Numbered from the stretch's first letter, positions 8,688 through 16,922 are shown. The stretch is DNA of 32,094 nt from Candidatus Moduliflexus flocculans (GCA_000739515.1 DF820455.1:694202-726295), one strand, 5' to 3'. Program-made: numbers and translations. Notes: generated from the letters alone by a model not told the origin.

Positions 8688-9052
8688 GCAGCGGAATTCG
8701 AACCAAGATTACGATGTCGGATGTGCTGGCGTGTGGCATAGAACTGGTGGTATGCGCGGGTCTTGTTTTCGTTGTGACGTTTAGTTCGATGATTTTTAAC
8801 GTCATTTCCGAATCATCTTCAACCGCTGCCGAGGAATCTGGAACGAACAATACGACCAGCAGTGGTGTAAGAAAAATTTCTCCACTGCCAACGCCTCGAC
8901 CACTGCCGACGACAACCCCTCTTCCGACGTATGGCGGCACAATTGGTTATGTCCCTCCAAATACCGGACGCTGGGTCGTCGCGCAATATTGGGGATATGA
9001 ACGGAATTATCCCCAACAAATTCAGTATCAATGGGTGCAAGTGCAGCGATAG
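8684..9052 (+). CDS. Membrane-anchored Pro/Thr-rich protein, unknown
   Basis: A 122-residue product coupled to the gene before it by an ATGA overlap. One membrane helix (about 14-42, LACGIELVVCAGLVFVVTFS then SMIF) is followed by a Ser/Thr-rich segment. A Pro/Thr linker with repeated L-P-T-x-x-P-L-P-T units comes next (about 68-84), then a Trp/Tyr/Gln-rich C-terminus (RWVVAQYWGYERNYPQQIQ ...). The design suggests an anchor, an extended spacer and a small exposed tail outside the cytoplasm. No known domain is recognised. Confidence 0.7.
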   Translation: MSSGIRTKITMSDVLACGIELVVCAGLVFVVTFSSMIFNVISESSSTAAEESGTNNTTSSGVRKISPLPTPRPLPTTTPLPTYGGTIGYVPPNTGRWVVAQYWGYERNYPQQIQYQWVQVQR

Positions 9053-9088
9053 TTTCATATTCGAAGAGAAGGAGATAAGGAAACGATT

Positions 9089-9793
9089 ATGGCTTCAGTG
9101 CAACGGTTAATGATGTATCTCACGCCAATCTGGCTTCTGGAAATGATGTGCCGCGCTTTTCCGAGGGTGGTGATTGATTTGTTGTGCCATTGGATGAACG
9201 AGAAGAACCCAAATTACGAAGAACGTCATCTGGCAGAGCGGTTTATCAATCCGGTGCAAGTCGCGAAAAAAATGTCCAAGCTTTCGACAGTCGCGATTCT
9301 GCATCTTCTCGCGCAGGATGAAAACCTGTGGAAAATGTATGTGCCGGGTGCCGGGCAGCGGAACAAAAACAAAAGCATCAGCAAAGGCAAAGTGATCTCC
9401 ATGAGAGCCGTGCCATATATTTTACTTGAACTCATGTATGACCTTGGCGGGCCGGAAGGAAAAGACAAAGTTAAAGATGTCATCACACGCTGCCGCGTGA
9501 CGCTCGGAGGGCCAAAACAAGGAGAAATATTGGAGGCATTTAAGACAGAGACTGTATTGGATTTATTCGAAGAGTTGCCGGCGATGGAAGTGAGAATGCG
9601 CCTCGCTTTCAGCAAAGATGAAGCGGTTGCTGCCTGGTTAAGCCAATGGGACCTTCGCATGAAAGATATTGGTCGCCTTCCCAAATCGAATTATTGGATT
9701 GCTCAACTTCCGGGAGACCGCGCGTTTAAAATAGAAAGTTTGATGAAAACGTTGGAATTTCGAGCACAATATGCTGATGTCGGAAAAGACTGA
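9089..9793 (+). CDS. Unknown protein, 234 residues
   Basis: Good ribosome site (GAAGGAG, 9067-9073) before ATG 9089. The family is not recognised. The N-terminus is hydrophobic and amphipathic (about 5-38, YLTPIWLLEMMCRAFPRVV ...). The rest is a soluble helical protein with basic patches (GQRNKNKSISKGK, about 91-103) and no catalytic motif that I can see. Its last 23 bases overlap a further ATG (9771) of the next reading frame, but the real start of the next gene is probably 9810. It lies in the same run as the membrane proteins upstream and the pentapeptide-repeat gene downstream. Confidence 0.7.
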   Translation: MASVQRLMMYLTPIWLLEMMCRAFPRVVIDLLCHWMNEKNPNYEERHLAERFINPVQVAKKMSKLSTVAILHLLAQDENLWKMYVPGAGQRNKNKSISKGKVISMRAVPYILLELMYDLGGPEGKDKVKDVITRCRVTLGGPKQGEILEAFKTETVLDLFEELPAMEVRMRLAFSKDEAVAAWLSQWDLRMKDIGRLPKSNYWIAQLPGDRAFKIESLMKTLEFRAQYADVGKD

Positions 9794-9809
9794 TCTTGAG
9801 GAAATTGCG

Positions 9810-10532
9810 ATGGAAGAAAAATATATTATCTATACAGAGAAAGATGTTCAGCGCTTTTTGAAAGAAGGGCATTCTTTGCGAAATGTCCCGTTTCGATATG
9901 GACAATTTCGAGGGATCGACCTGTCAAAAAAAGATTTGACCGACGCAGATTTCCGTGATGCGGATTTGCGCGAGGCCAATTTAGAGCAAGCAATTCTCAT
10001 TAACGCAGATTTTAGGGGCGCAGATTTAAGCGGAGCAAACCTGGTGCGCACGAATCTTCAAAATGCCAAATTCGACAACGCCCAATTGAATCGCACAAAA
10101 TTTGATCGGGCGATCATGGTGAATGCCTCACTAAAAAACACGGCGTTATATGGCGCGTATCTCCGCCTGGTAACCGCCGATAACGCGGATTTTTCAGGTG
10201 CGAATTTGCAGCGGGCGCATCTCGACGGAATGATGGGGACAAAAAGTGTAAAATTTGACCGCGCAGACATGAGGGATGCTCATGTCAGATATGTCGGATT
10301 TGATATGACTGCGCTCAAAAAAGTCGGAGCGCAAACGGGAAGCAAATATCCTGAACGCGGATGGACCCCTAATGTGTTTTCATTCACCAAAACCTCCTGG
10401 ACAGAATTCATGCCGCATATCTCATTCTCCTGGCTTTTTCGCGGGATCGGCATGCTTTTCCATTTCGTATTCTGGCCGGTGCGTTTCGTGATTAAACAGA
10501 TGGCATCCGTTTCAAAAGGAACGCGAACTTAA
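9810..10532 (+). CDS. Pentapeptide-repeat protein with hydrophobic C-terminus
   Basis: ATG 9810 (MEEKYIIYTEKD) has a ribosome site TTGAGGA 7 bases upstream; an earlier ATG at 9771 lacks one. The 240-residue protein has an N-terminal cap, then about 25-28 consecutive A(D/N)LXX-type pentapeptides from about residue 35 to 175 (for example LTDADFRDADLREANLEQA). These fold as a right-handed quadrilateral beta-helix. The C-terminal 50 residues are different, Phe/Trp-rich and probably membrane-bound (FSWLFRGIGMLFHFVFWPVR). The repeats give binding surfaces but no fixed activity; DNA-gyrase-protecting members exist, yet the membrane tail argues against that role here. Confidence 0.85.
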   Translation: MEEKYIIYTEKDVQRFLKEGHSLRNVPFRYGQFRGIDLSKKDLTDADFRDADLREANLEQAILINADFRGADLSGANLVRTNLQNAKFDNAQLNRTKFDRAIMVNASLKNTALYGAYLRLVTADNADFSGANLQRAHLDGMMGTKSVKFDRADMRDAHVRYVGFDMTALKKVGAQTGSKYPERGWTPNVFSFTKTSWTEFMPHISFSWLFRGIGMLFHFVFWPVRFVIKQMASVSKGTRT

Positions 10533-10572
10533 AATTTTTACGCATTCCTGAAAATACCTCCGGTCCCTTCTC

Positions 10573-10600
10573 TTGACAAACGTAAAGATGGGCATACTTC
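10573..10600 (+). promoter_or_regulatory. Possible ferritin promoter
   Basis: Perfect TTGACA at 10573-10578 with only weak -10 choices (TACTTC after 16 bases, CATACT after 14). Between it and the gene is AATAT-N5-ATATT (10654-10668), a small AT inverted repeat that might be an iron-regulator site; this is speculative. Confidence 0.35.
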
Positions 10601-10694
10601 AATGGTTAGGTTCTGCTAACTCTTGTACTCTCAAGCCATCAAATGAGATACGGAATATTAATGATATTTACACAACAAAGGAGAGCAAACGATT

Positions 10695-11186
10695 ATGTTA
10701 AGCGCGAAAATGAAAAAAGCATTGAACAAACAGATTAATTTCGAATTTTACTCCTCCTATTTGTACCTTGCCATGTCAGCCGATTTCGCCTCCAAAAACC
10801 TGGATGGCTTTGCCGCCTGGATGCAGCATCAGGCTCAGGAAGAATGGGGACACGGCATGAAAATCTATAAATATATCAATGATCGCGGGGAGAAGGTGAA
10901 ATTAGACGGAATTGACACGCCGCCAGCAGAATGGGCGTCCGTCCTGGAAGCGTTCGAAGCGTCGTATAAGCATGAACAAGAAGTCACGAAACGCATCGGC
11001 GATTTGATGAAACTTGCGCAAGACGAAAGCGACTTTGCTTCTGCCGCGTTCCTGCAATGGTTTATCACCGAACAAGTGGAAGAAGAAGATAATGTGTCAA
11101 GTATTGTAGAAAAATTGAAGATGGTGGGGGAGAGTCCACAAGGTCTGTTTATGTTAGACCGCACTGTTGCCCAGCGGGCGTCTTGA
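10695..11186 (+). CDS. ftnA: Bacterial non-haem ferritin
   Basis: Ferritin forms a 24-subunit shell, oxidises Fe2+ and stores it as mineral. The 163-residue protein has every ferroxidase ligand at the same number as E. coli FtnA: Glu17, Glu50, His53, Glu94 and Glu130, plus the third-site Glu49, Glu126 and Glu129. Trp122 of the QWFITEQVEEE helix is also present. A ribosome site AAAGGAG precedes ATG 10695 and the length is standard. It is a single-gene unit closed by the terminator at 11201-11241. In an anaerobe such a gene usually serves iron storage and protection from oxygen. Confidence 0.96.
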   Translation: MLSAKMKKALNKQINFEFYSSYLYLAMSADFASKNLDGFAAWMQHQAQEEWGHGMKIYKYINDRGEKVKLDGIDTPPAEWASVLEAFEASYKHEQEVTKRIGDLMKLAQDESDFASAAFLQWFITEQVEEEDNVSSIVEKLKMVGESPQGLFMLDRTVAQRAS

Positions 11187-11200
11187 GTTTGTCTTTCTTT

Positions 11201-11241
11201 ATGCCGTCTGCGTCATCGTGGACGGCATTTTCATTTTTTTC
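11201..11241 (+). terminator. Terminator after ferritin
   Basis: ATGCCGTC (11201-11208) pairs with GACGGCAT (11221-11228), followed by TTTTCATTTTTTT. It lies in the narrow space facing the end of the convergent gene at 11231; the T-run overlaps that gene's last codons. Confidence 0.8.
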
Positions 11242-12382
11242 CCTTGCCAGCGTTCCTCTCTGCCGATAGCCATGAATATTCTCGAACAAAATCATGAAAA
11301 TTGCTCCCGGCGTGGACGCTCTGGCAGTTTTCGTCTGGATAGACAAACACCTGGTAGGCCATGTTCAACAGATCATATAATTTGATTTCCTGCCCCGCCT
11401 GCAATACGACTCGCTCTAATAACGTTTTCGGTAAAATAAACGTCGCGTAATTTCCTCCTCCTTCGATGGTTTCTTCTGCCATCTGTTCATTGATCACGAC
11501 GAAACTGTGAGGAGTAGTGGCATAGTGAGCCTGTCGCAACGCATCGGCCACCTGATGCGGCGATAATCGGCGCAGCAAACTGCTCAAAAAAATAATGTCG
11601 AACTGGCTTCGAAACTCTTCATTTCGTTCTAAAAAGAGAAAATCCTGCTGCTGGTATCGAATGCGCGATTTGTCTAAATAATAGAGCCTGGTGTAAAGAT
11701 TTTCCCATCGTTTGACTTCCGACGGAAAAAGACTGGCAAGCGTTCGCTCAAGGTCTGGAGGATATTTATCAATTCCTAACGCGCATTTTATCGGGAAATC
11801 CGGTACATTTCCGCCAAACACCATGACAAGTTCCTGAGACAATTGAACCGAACGAAAAATATCGAGATTGTTCAAGCATTTCAGGCCGATATTGATGCTG
11901 CATCCGCCATCAAGAATACATACGCCCTGCGGCGGCATCACATTGGAATGCTTAAGAATTCCCCCCACCAATTGCAGCGCAATATATCGGTAAATTTTTA
12001 CCGTACTCACATCGCGCAAGCAAGAATAGAGAAATTCCTCATCGTACTCGCTCAGACAATTTCGCACAACTTGCTGCCATGAGGCGATTGAAAAAGACTC
12101 ATATTCTTTGATCAAGCTTTTACGAAGATATAATTTAATCGCGGTGAGCAGAGAAAGGCGAAACGCGCGCGGCGTGATTTCGAGCTGCTGCTGCTGCGCT
12201 AATTGGAGAAGCAGCGTCGCGAAACGCTCGAAAATATCAGGCCTGTTGTGATGGGTATTGACAAGGGCAAGCAGCAAATTCTCGGTGCTGGGGTCTTTAT
12301 GCCCTCGCTGGGCGACCACCTCAATTTCTCTCAGATATGGAGCGACGTCTCGTGCTTCTGGTGTTGTTTCAGAATGGTTCAT
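11231..12382 (-). CDS. Methyltransferase-like protein, unknown role
   Basis: The 383-residue reading starts at ATG 12382 (MNHSETTPEARD); an in-frame TTG at 12418 abuts an AGAGGAG sequence, so the true start is unsure. The first 130 residues are helical with no known domain. The second half looks like a class I SAM-dependent methyltransferase: ILDGGCSINIG (motif I position), GIDKYPPDLE (acidic end of strand 2), FDIIFLSSLLRRLSPHQ (motif IV region and the following helix) and HSFVVINEQ (strand 5). The glycine loop is not standard (GGCSIN rather than GxGxG), so activity is uncertain. It is the last gene of the HEAT/lipoprotein/this unit and converges with ferritin. Confidence 0.7.
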   Translation of the reverse strand: MNHSETTPEARDVAPYLREIEVVAQRGHKDPSTENLLLALVNTHHNRPDIFERFATLLLQLAQQQQLEITPRAFRLSLLTAIKLYLRKSLIKEYESFSIASWQQVVRNCLSEYDEEFLYSCLRDVSTVKIYRYIALQLVGGILKHSNVMPPQGVCILDGGCSINIGLKCLNNLDIFRSVQLSQELVMVFGGNVPDFPIKCALGIDKYPPDLERTLASLFPSEVKRWENLYTRLYYLDKSRIRYQQQDFLFLERNEEFRSQFDIIFLSSLLRRLSPHQVADALRQAHYATTPHSFVVINEQMAEETIEGGGNYATFILPKTLLERVVLQAGQEIKLYDLLNMAYQVFVYPDENCQSVHAGSNFHDFVREYSWLSAERNAGKGKK

Positions 12383-12427
12383 AACACACAAATGCTGGCA
12401 GAAGTACAGCCGCGTCAACTCCTCTGG

Positions 12428-13045
12428 TTATTGCTCTTGTTTGAACGCCAGGCCCATGTTGGCAATAGCGCGTTGGATATTTTGCTGTAATGCCGTTTCG
12501 AACGCTTGAATGGACTCCAGAATCTCAAGCGACGGGGTTTTAGCGCTGGTTTCGATTGTCTCAGTCCAGACAACGCGCTCCTCATCTGCTGTCATGAGCG
12601 CATAACGAATGCCGACATGCACTGTAGAAGCTTGCTGATTCTCCTCATACCACTGCTCGAACATGACAATCCGCCCTTGCAGCAGGTAGTCAGCGCCAGT
12701 TTCAGACAACTGCGCATCGCGGAACAGCCCTGACGCTCTCAGCGCATGATACATCTGTTCGGTCACTAAATCGGTCGGCGGGCGCAGCCATTTTCGATAT
12801 TCGTAAAAATTGACTTCGTATGGCGACGTGCGAAAGACAATACGTTCTTGTTGATAAGGCACATCCGCATTAAAGGTATCAATGGCAACGATGTGGGGAA
12901 CGGCGGTTGCTGCTGGCGGCATGTTCGCGAACGATTGCGGATGAAACGTATAATAATGCGTAATCGGAACAGGAGAAGAACATCCACTCAGCAAGAAAAG
13001 CGCACTGACGCTCACCAGCAAAAAAACGGATCGGTTTATTAACAT
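12428..13045 (-). CDS. PqiC/DUF330-type ABC-transport auxiliary lipoprotein
   Basis: The 205-residue protein has a signal peptide and lipobox (FLLVSVSALFLLSGC). The body is typical of the ABC_trans_aux (PqiC/YmbA) family: THYYTFHPQS near the start, an RIVFRTSPYEVNFYEYRKW block in the middle (cf. xxYYxxxRWAxP), a LLQGRIVMFEQWYEE strand, and a helix near the C-terminus. Such lipoproteins sit on the inner face of the outer membrane and assist MCE-type lipid transport. No mce or permease gene is next to it here. It starts 3 bases after the stop of the HEAT gene, with AGGA at that gene's end as ribosome site, so it is cotranscribed. Confidence 0.82.
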   Translation of the reverse strand: MLINRSVFLLVSVSALFLLSGCSSPVPITHYYTFHPQSFANMPPAATAVPHIVAIDTFNADVPYQQERIVFRTSPYEVNFYEYRKWLRPPTDLVTEQMYHALRASGLFRDAQLSETGADYLLQGRIVMFEQWYEENQQASTVHVGIRYALMTADEERVVWTETIETSAKTPSLEILESIQAFETALQQNIQRAIANMGLAFKQEQ

Positions 13046-13048
13046 AGG

Positions 13049-14452
13049 CTATTCCTGAAATTTATCCATGACGGAACGAATCGCGCTTTTTACATCCTCT
13101 CCGCTGGCGTTGCCAAACATCTGCAACACGGAGGAAAGGTCTTTTCCGCCTAATTCTCGCAACAGATATAATACGACGGTGCGAGCTTCTTCATCCGCTT
13201 CATGGTGAAGAAAATGAAGCAGCGTATCGAGCGAATCGCGCGAAACAATTTTTTCTAATGAATCCGCAGCTTTTTGACGGACATACCCATTCTGGTCTTT
13301 TAAGGCTTCTAACAAATACGGCACAGCCCGAGGCGAACGAATCTGGCCTAACGCATAGACCGCGCTTTTTCGAATGGCGGCATTCGGGTCGCATACGGCG
13401 TGTAATAGCAACGAAACGGCTTGATCCGAGCGAAACGAGCCGAGCGCATACACCGCGCCTAAACGCACGGCATCATACGGAGAATCGGCCAGCGCGATCA
13501 GCGACGGAATCGCGCGTTCATCGCGAATATTGCCGAGGGCGTATGCCACATTTTCTTGAACATTGGCATCAGAATCATTCAACGATTCAATCAGCGCCTC
13601 CACCGCTTCGGCAGGAGCAATCATGCCAAGCGCATACGCTGCGCTGCTGCGAACGACGGCATCTTGTTCCTTCAGGCAGGCAATCATTGCCGGCACGGCT
13701 TCCAAGCAGCGCATTTGCCCCAATGCCAGCAAAATGCTCCGGCGTTCTTGGCTGCCACTGCTTTTTAATGATTCCAATAAAATGCGCGTCGCATTCGGGC
13801 CTTTGAATTCGCGCAGCATTTCTGCGGCCATATTTCGCACTTCCGGATTCGGATCCTGCAAAATTTTTAAAATCGGCTGCAACGCTCGCTCGTCCCCGAT
13901 TTCCGCTAATGACATCACGGCGCTTTCTCGGACTTCAATACTGCTGTCATCAAGCGTCTTCATCAGCGGATCAATCGCGCTAATTGCTCGCATCTGCCCT
14001 AAAGCATACGATGCCCACCGGCGCAAATCTCGATCTGTATGTTCTAAGAGACGAATCAATGATTGCTCGACCTCTGGCGTGCCGATCAGCACTAATGCTT
14101 CTGCGACGCTGCTTCGCACTGTGGCGTCGCTGCTCAACAAGGTCTCCAACAAGGGCGTGATGGCCTCTTTGGCATGGCGCTGTCCGAGGGCAATCGCGGC
14201 AGTACAGCGAACTTTGGGTAAGGCATCCTGAAGAGCATGAATAAGTGCAGGAATCACGGCGTCATCAGACATCTTTCCCAGGGTAAATGTCACGGCGGCG
14301 CGAATGTTTGGATTTTTGTCATCAAGCAACGCAATCAGCGTCTGAATTGCTTCCGGCGAATGAGTATTACGCAAGGTATGAATCGCCCGCAGACGGGCAT
14401 CAATCTCTCCAGTTTGCAATAATTCGATGATTCTTTTTTCCGACGCGTCCAT
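13049..14452 (-). CDS. HEAT-repeat protein (PBS-lyase-type repeats)
   Basis: The 467-residue protein is made almost wholly of about 14 HEAT repeats of 31 residues, each with a pattern like A-V-x-x-L-I-x-x-L-x-D-x-x-x-x-V-R-x-x-A-A-x-A-L-G. Examples are near residues 38-68, 69-99 and 100-130. It has no signal peptide and no enzyme domain. The repeats form a curved helical scaffold that binds other proteins; members resembling phycobilin-lyase repeats occur in many non-photosynthetic bacteria, so no lyase role is implied. Start ATG 14452 follows GGGGTT. It is the first gene of a three-gene minus-strand unit with a promoter at 14547-14576. Confidence 0.9.
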   Translation of the reverse strand: MDASEKRIIELLQTGEIDARLRAIHTLRNTHSPEAIQTLIALLDDKNPNIRAAVTFTLGKMSDDAVIPALIHALQDALPKVRCTAAIALGQRHAKEAITPLLETLLSSDATVRSSVAEALVLIGTPEVEQSLIRLLEHTDRDLRRWASYALGQMRAISAIDPLMKTLDDSSIEVRESAVMSLAEIGDERALQPILKILQDPNPEVRNMAAEMLREFKGPNATRILLESLKSSGSQERRSILLALGQMRCLEAVPAMIACLKEQDAVVRSSAAYALGMIAPAEAVEALIESLNDSDANVQENVAYALGNIRDERAIPSLIALADSPYDAVRLGAVYALGSFRSDQAVSLLLHAVCDPNAAIRKSAVYALGQIRSPRAVPYLLEALKDQNGYVRQKAADSLEKIVSRDSLDTLLHFLHHEADEEARTVVLYLLRELGGKDLSSVLQMFGNASGEDVKSAIRSVMDKFQE

Positions 14453-14546
14453 GATTGGAACCCCGTTTTATAATGATGCCACTGCGTTCTTATTGGGAAA
14501 AATTGAAGAAAACAATGACGCTCCTTCACCCATTTGAATATACCAT

Positions 14547-14576
14547 ATCATCTGCTGAGAGGGAAAAGCTTGTCAA
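14547..14576 (-). promoter_or_regulatory. Probable promoter of the HEAT-repeat operon
   Basis: Minus-strand TTGACA (14576-14571), 18-base spacer, GATGAT (14552-14547). It lies just after the terminator of the permease genes, about 95 bases before the HEAT gene's ATG. Confidence 0.45.
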
Positions 14577-14577
14577 C

Positions 14578-14619
14578 AAAATTATGGCAACAGGAAATTT
14601 TTCAGCGTCTTCCTGTTGC
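14578..14619 (-). terminator. Terminator of the ABC permease genes
   Basis: Ten-base perfect stem GCAACAGGAA (14587-14596) with TTCCTGTTGC (14610-14619), directly after the permease stop codon (14622-14620). On the minus strand it is followed by CATAATTTTG, a short T-run. Confidence 0.65.
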
Positions 14620-15564
14620 TCATGAGAGTCTTTCATAAGGCACAGCTAATGCGGATGGCGGTGTTGTACGCCTCACTACGCCAATAAGCGCTAAAATTGT
14701 CAGGACGTATGGCAACATCAGCAGAAATTGATAGGGAATCGTGACGCCAATGGCCTGGAGGCGCAATTGCAACGCATCGGCGACGCCAAACAACAATGTG
14801 GCAATCACGGCGCCAAACGGATGCCAACGCCCGAAAATGACGGCAGCCAATGCGATAAAACCTCGCCCGGCAATAAGATTCTCTGTAAACATATTGAGTT
14901 GCGCGAGCGTCATAAACGCGCCACCTAATCCTGAAAACATGCCACCAATCATGACGCAGATGTAGCGCGTGGCAATGACGCGAATCCCGACCGTATCAGC
15001 GGCAAGCGGGTATTCTCCGACAGCTCGCAAATTCAATCCGAATGGGGTTTTAAACAGCACGAATGCGCTCACTGGCGTCAGGAAAAAGAAGGTCAAATAG
15101 ACGATCAGATTTTGCGAAAAAAGAATCGATCCCAGGAACGGTACATCACAAAGTCCCGGGATTTTTAATGGGACGAGCGGCGTAATGCTCGGAGGGATAA
15201 ATGATTGTCCGAGCATCAAGCGATATAGAAAGCTGGTCAGGCCAAGTGCGAGCAGGTTCAAGGTAATGCCGGTAATGACTTGATCCACTTTCAGCGTAAT
15301 GCTGAAGAAGCCCGCGATTCCGCTATACATTAGCGCCGCCAACATCCCGAAACAGAAGCCGATCCATAAATGCTTACAATAGTACGCGCCGAGAAAGCCT
15401 GCTAACGCGCCGATCAGCATTTCTCCTTCGAGGCTGATTTTTAACACGCCCGCGCGTTCGCTGAAAATTTCCCCAAGCACTGCCAACAGAATCGGCGTGG
15501 CGAGCCGTATGCCAGCAGCCAGGACGCCGATGATAAATGTGTGCGTTAACAATTGATGCCACAT
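14620..15564 (-). CDS. Nucleoside/simple-sugar ABC transporter permease (NupQ type)
   Basis: A 314-residue membrane protein of the BPD_transp_2 family. It carries the marker blocks TPILLAVLGEIFSERAGVLK, ISLEGEMLIGALAGF, VDQVITGITLNLLALGLTSF, LNLRAVGEYPLAADTVGI and GRGFIALAAVIFGRWHPFGA. I use ATG 15564 (MWHQLLTHTF); a TTG at 15627 right after the upstream stop would add 21 unlikely residues. It pairs with the permease encoded just upstream (15628-16680) as the two-permease channel of a BmpA/NupOPQ-type importer for nucleosides or related compounds. The ATPase and binding lipoprotein are not in the window. Confidence 0.9.
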   Translation of the reverse strand: MWHQLLTHTFIIGVLAAGIRLATPILLAVLGEIFSERAGVLKISLEGEMLIGALAGFLGAYYCKHLWIGFCFGMLAALMYSGIAGFFSITLKVDQVITGITLNLLALGLTSFLYRLMLGQSFIPPSITPLVPLKIPGLCDVPFLGSILFSQNLIVYLTFFFLTPVSAFVLFKTPFGLNLRAVGEYPLAADTVGIRVIATRYICVMIGGMFSGLGGAFMTLAQLNMFTENLIAGRGFIALAAVIFGRWHPFGAVIATLLFGVADALQLRLQAIGVTIPYQFLLMLPYVLTILALIGVVRRTTPPSALAVPYERLS

Positions 15565-15627
15565 AATAATACCCGTATGCTTGACAGATACCGGAGGCGC
15601 ATGGTCCGCCGGTATGTATAAAAACAA

Positions 15628-16680
15628 CTACAAACGTCGTTCCAGCGCAGACCGACGTAAATGTCGTCGAACAAAATATTCGCTTCCTAACGCGAATAAA
15701 ACAATCAATCCTTGAATGACCATTGCTAACGAGGATGGGAGACCGGCTGCCCGCTGCATGGCATCTGCGCCAACAATGAGTCCGGCAAATAAGATGCTGA
15801 CGAATACCGCGATCAGCGGATGCAGATAGGAAAGCAGCGCGATGACAATTGCGGTATAACCGTATCCCGGCGATATGGTTTCCAACAGGCGATGATGGAC
15901 GCCTGTCACCTCGCCCATACCAGCAACGCCCGCCAGACCGCCGCTGAGCATCATCGAAAATAACAAAATCCGCTCAACATGAATGCCGCTGTATCGTGCC
16001 GCTAAAGGACTATGGCCAACAATTCGCATTTGAAAGCCGAGTGTTGTTTTTTTAAATATCGCATACAATACGCAGGCGCTGGCAATTCCCAAAACGATTC
16101 CTAAATGGAGGCGTGTCCGTGTCATGAGGATCGGCAGCGTGGCCGCCTCTGATAACGCCGCCGATTGCGGAAGATACCCTTGTGGATCGCGCAGTGGGCC
16201 ATGCACCGCATAACTCACGAGAAAAATCGCGATATAATTCATCATAATTGTCGTAATGATTTCACTCACCCCAAATTTCGCTTTCAACCAGCCAGGAACA
16301 ACCGCCCAACAGCCGCCAGCGAGAAAGCCGAGCAGCATCAAGACCGGAATGGCAAGCATTGGCGAGGGCAGAGGGAGATAAACGCCGCCAATCGTCGCGG
16401 CAAGCGCTCCAAGGTATAGCTGCCCCTCTGCGCCGATATTCCACAGGCGGCATTGAAATGCGGCGCACATCCCTAACGCGGTGAACAACAATGGCGAGGC
16501 TTTCAACAGCGTTTCCGCCACGCTGTTTGCATTGCCGAACGCGCCGAATAACAAGGCGCGAAATGCAACGTCGGGTTGGACTCCGGCAACCCGAATGATT
16601 ACGCTGCCGCACAGCAGCGCCAGGACAATACTGCACACCGGGTATCCAATCACGATGACATAACGATGAAATTGTTTCAT
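15628..16680 (-). CDS. Nucleoside/simple-sugar ABC transporter permease (NupP type)
   Basis: A 350-residue BPD_transp_2 permease with about 9 membrane segments. Typical blocks are ALGMCAAFQCRLWNIGAEGQLYLGAL (about 68-93), KFGVSEIITTIMMNYIA (about 135-151), FQMRIVGHSPLAARYSGIHV (about 217-236) and SPGYGYTAIVIALL. The YAVHGPLRDPQGYLPQSA loop is characteristic of the larger permease of NupOPQ/BmpABC-like systems. Start ATG 16680 (MKQFHRYVIV). It is the first gene of this minus-strand pair. The binding lipoprotein and the double-NBD ATPase that usually precede it are replaced by the divergent control region 16681-17006, so those subunits must be elsewhere. Confidence 0.92.
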   Translation of the reverse strand: MKQFHRYVIVIGYPVCSIVLALLCGSVIIRVAGVQPDVAFRALLFGAFGNANSVAETLLKASPLLFTALGMCAAFQCRLWNIGAEGQLYLGALAATIGGVYLPLPSPMLAIPVLMLLGFLAGGCWAVVPGWLKAKFGVSEIITTIMMNYIAIFLVSYAVHGPLRDPQGYLPQSAALSEAATLPILMTRTRLHLGIVLGIASACVLYAIFKKTTLGFQMRIVGHSPLAARYSGIHVERILLFSMMLSGGLAGVAGMGEVTGVHHRLLETISPGYGYTAIVIALLSYLHPLIAVFVSILFAGLIVGADAMQRAAGLPSSLAMVIQGLIVLFALGSEYFVRRHLRRSALERRL

Positions 16681-16774
16681 TAGGATCGCTCATAAGCGTG
16701 CGTCATTTCATCACGCACAGCATAGAGACACGCAATATTTATTTTATTTCCTCGCCCTGTGGCGGATACGTCAA

Positions 16775-16799
16775 CATTTGTCAAGCATTTTGACAAATG
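16775..16799. promoter_or_regulatory. 25-base inverted repeat in the divergent control region
   Basis: CATTTGTCAA (16775-16784), 5-base centre, TTGACAAATG (16790-16799): perfect 10-base arms. It lies about 95 bases before the permease ATG on one side and 125 bases before the -35 of the other operon. The spacing of the arms suits a dimeric regulator. The rest of 16681-17006 (326 bases) holds no gene. Confidence 0.55.
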
Positions 16800-16922
16800 C
16801 GCGACAGCGGAATGCCGACAGTCAGGCAAAGAAATGCGTGATCATCTGATCGTGATTCGAGCAAATTCGACCGCAGATTCGTCCTGAAAATGCGGAGGAT
16901 GTGCAATCCTCATGAAAATTTC

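Noticed and set aside
13258..14231. Long plus-strand ORFs of 182 and 222 residues
   Set aside because: They lie antisense to the HEAT-repeat gene; repeats of the coding strand produce open frames opposite. Composition is Ser/Arg-rich and unlike a protein family.
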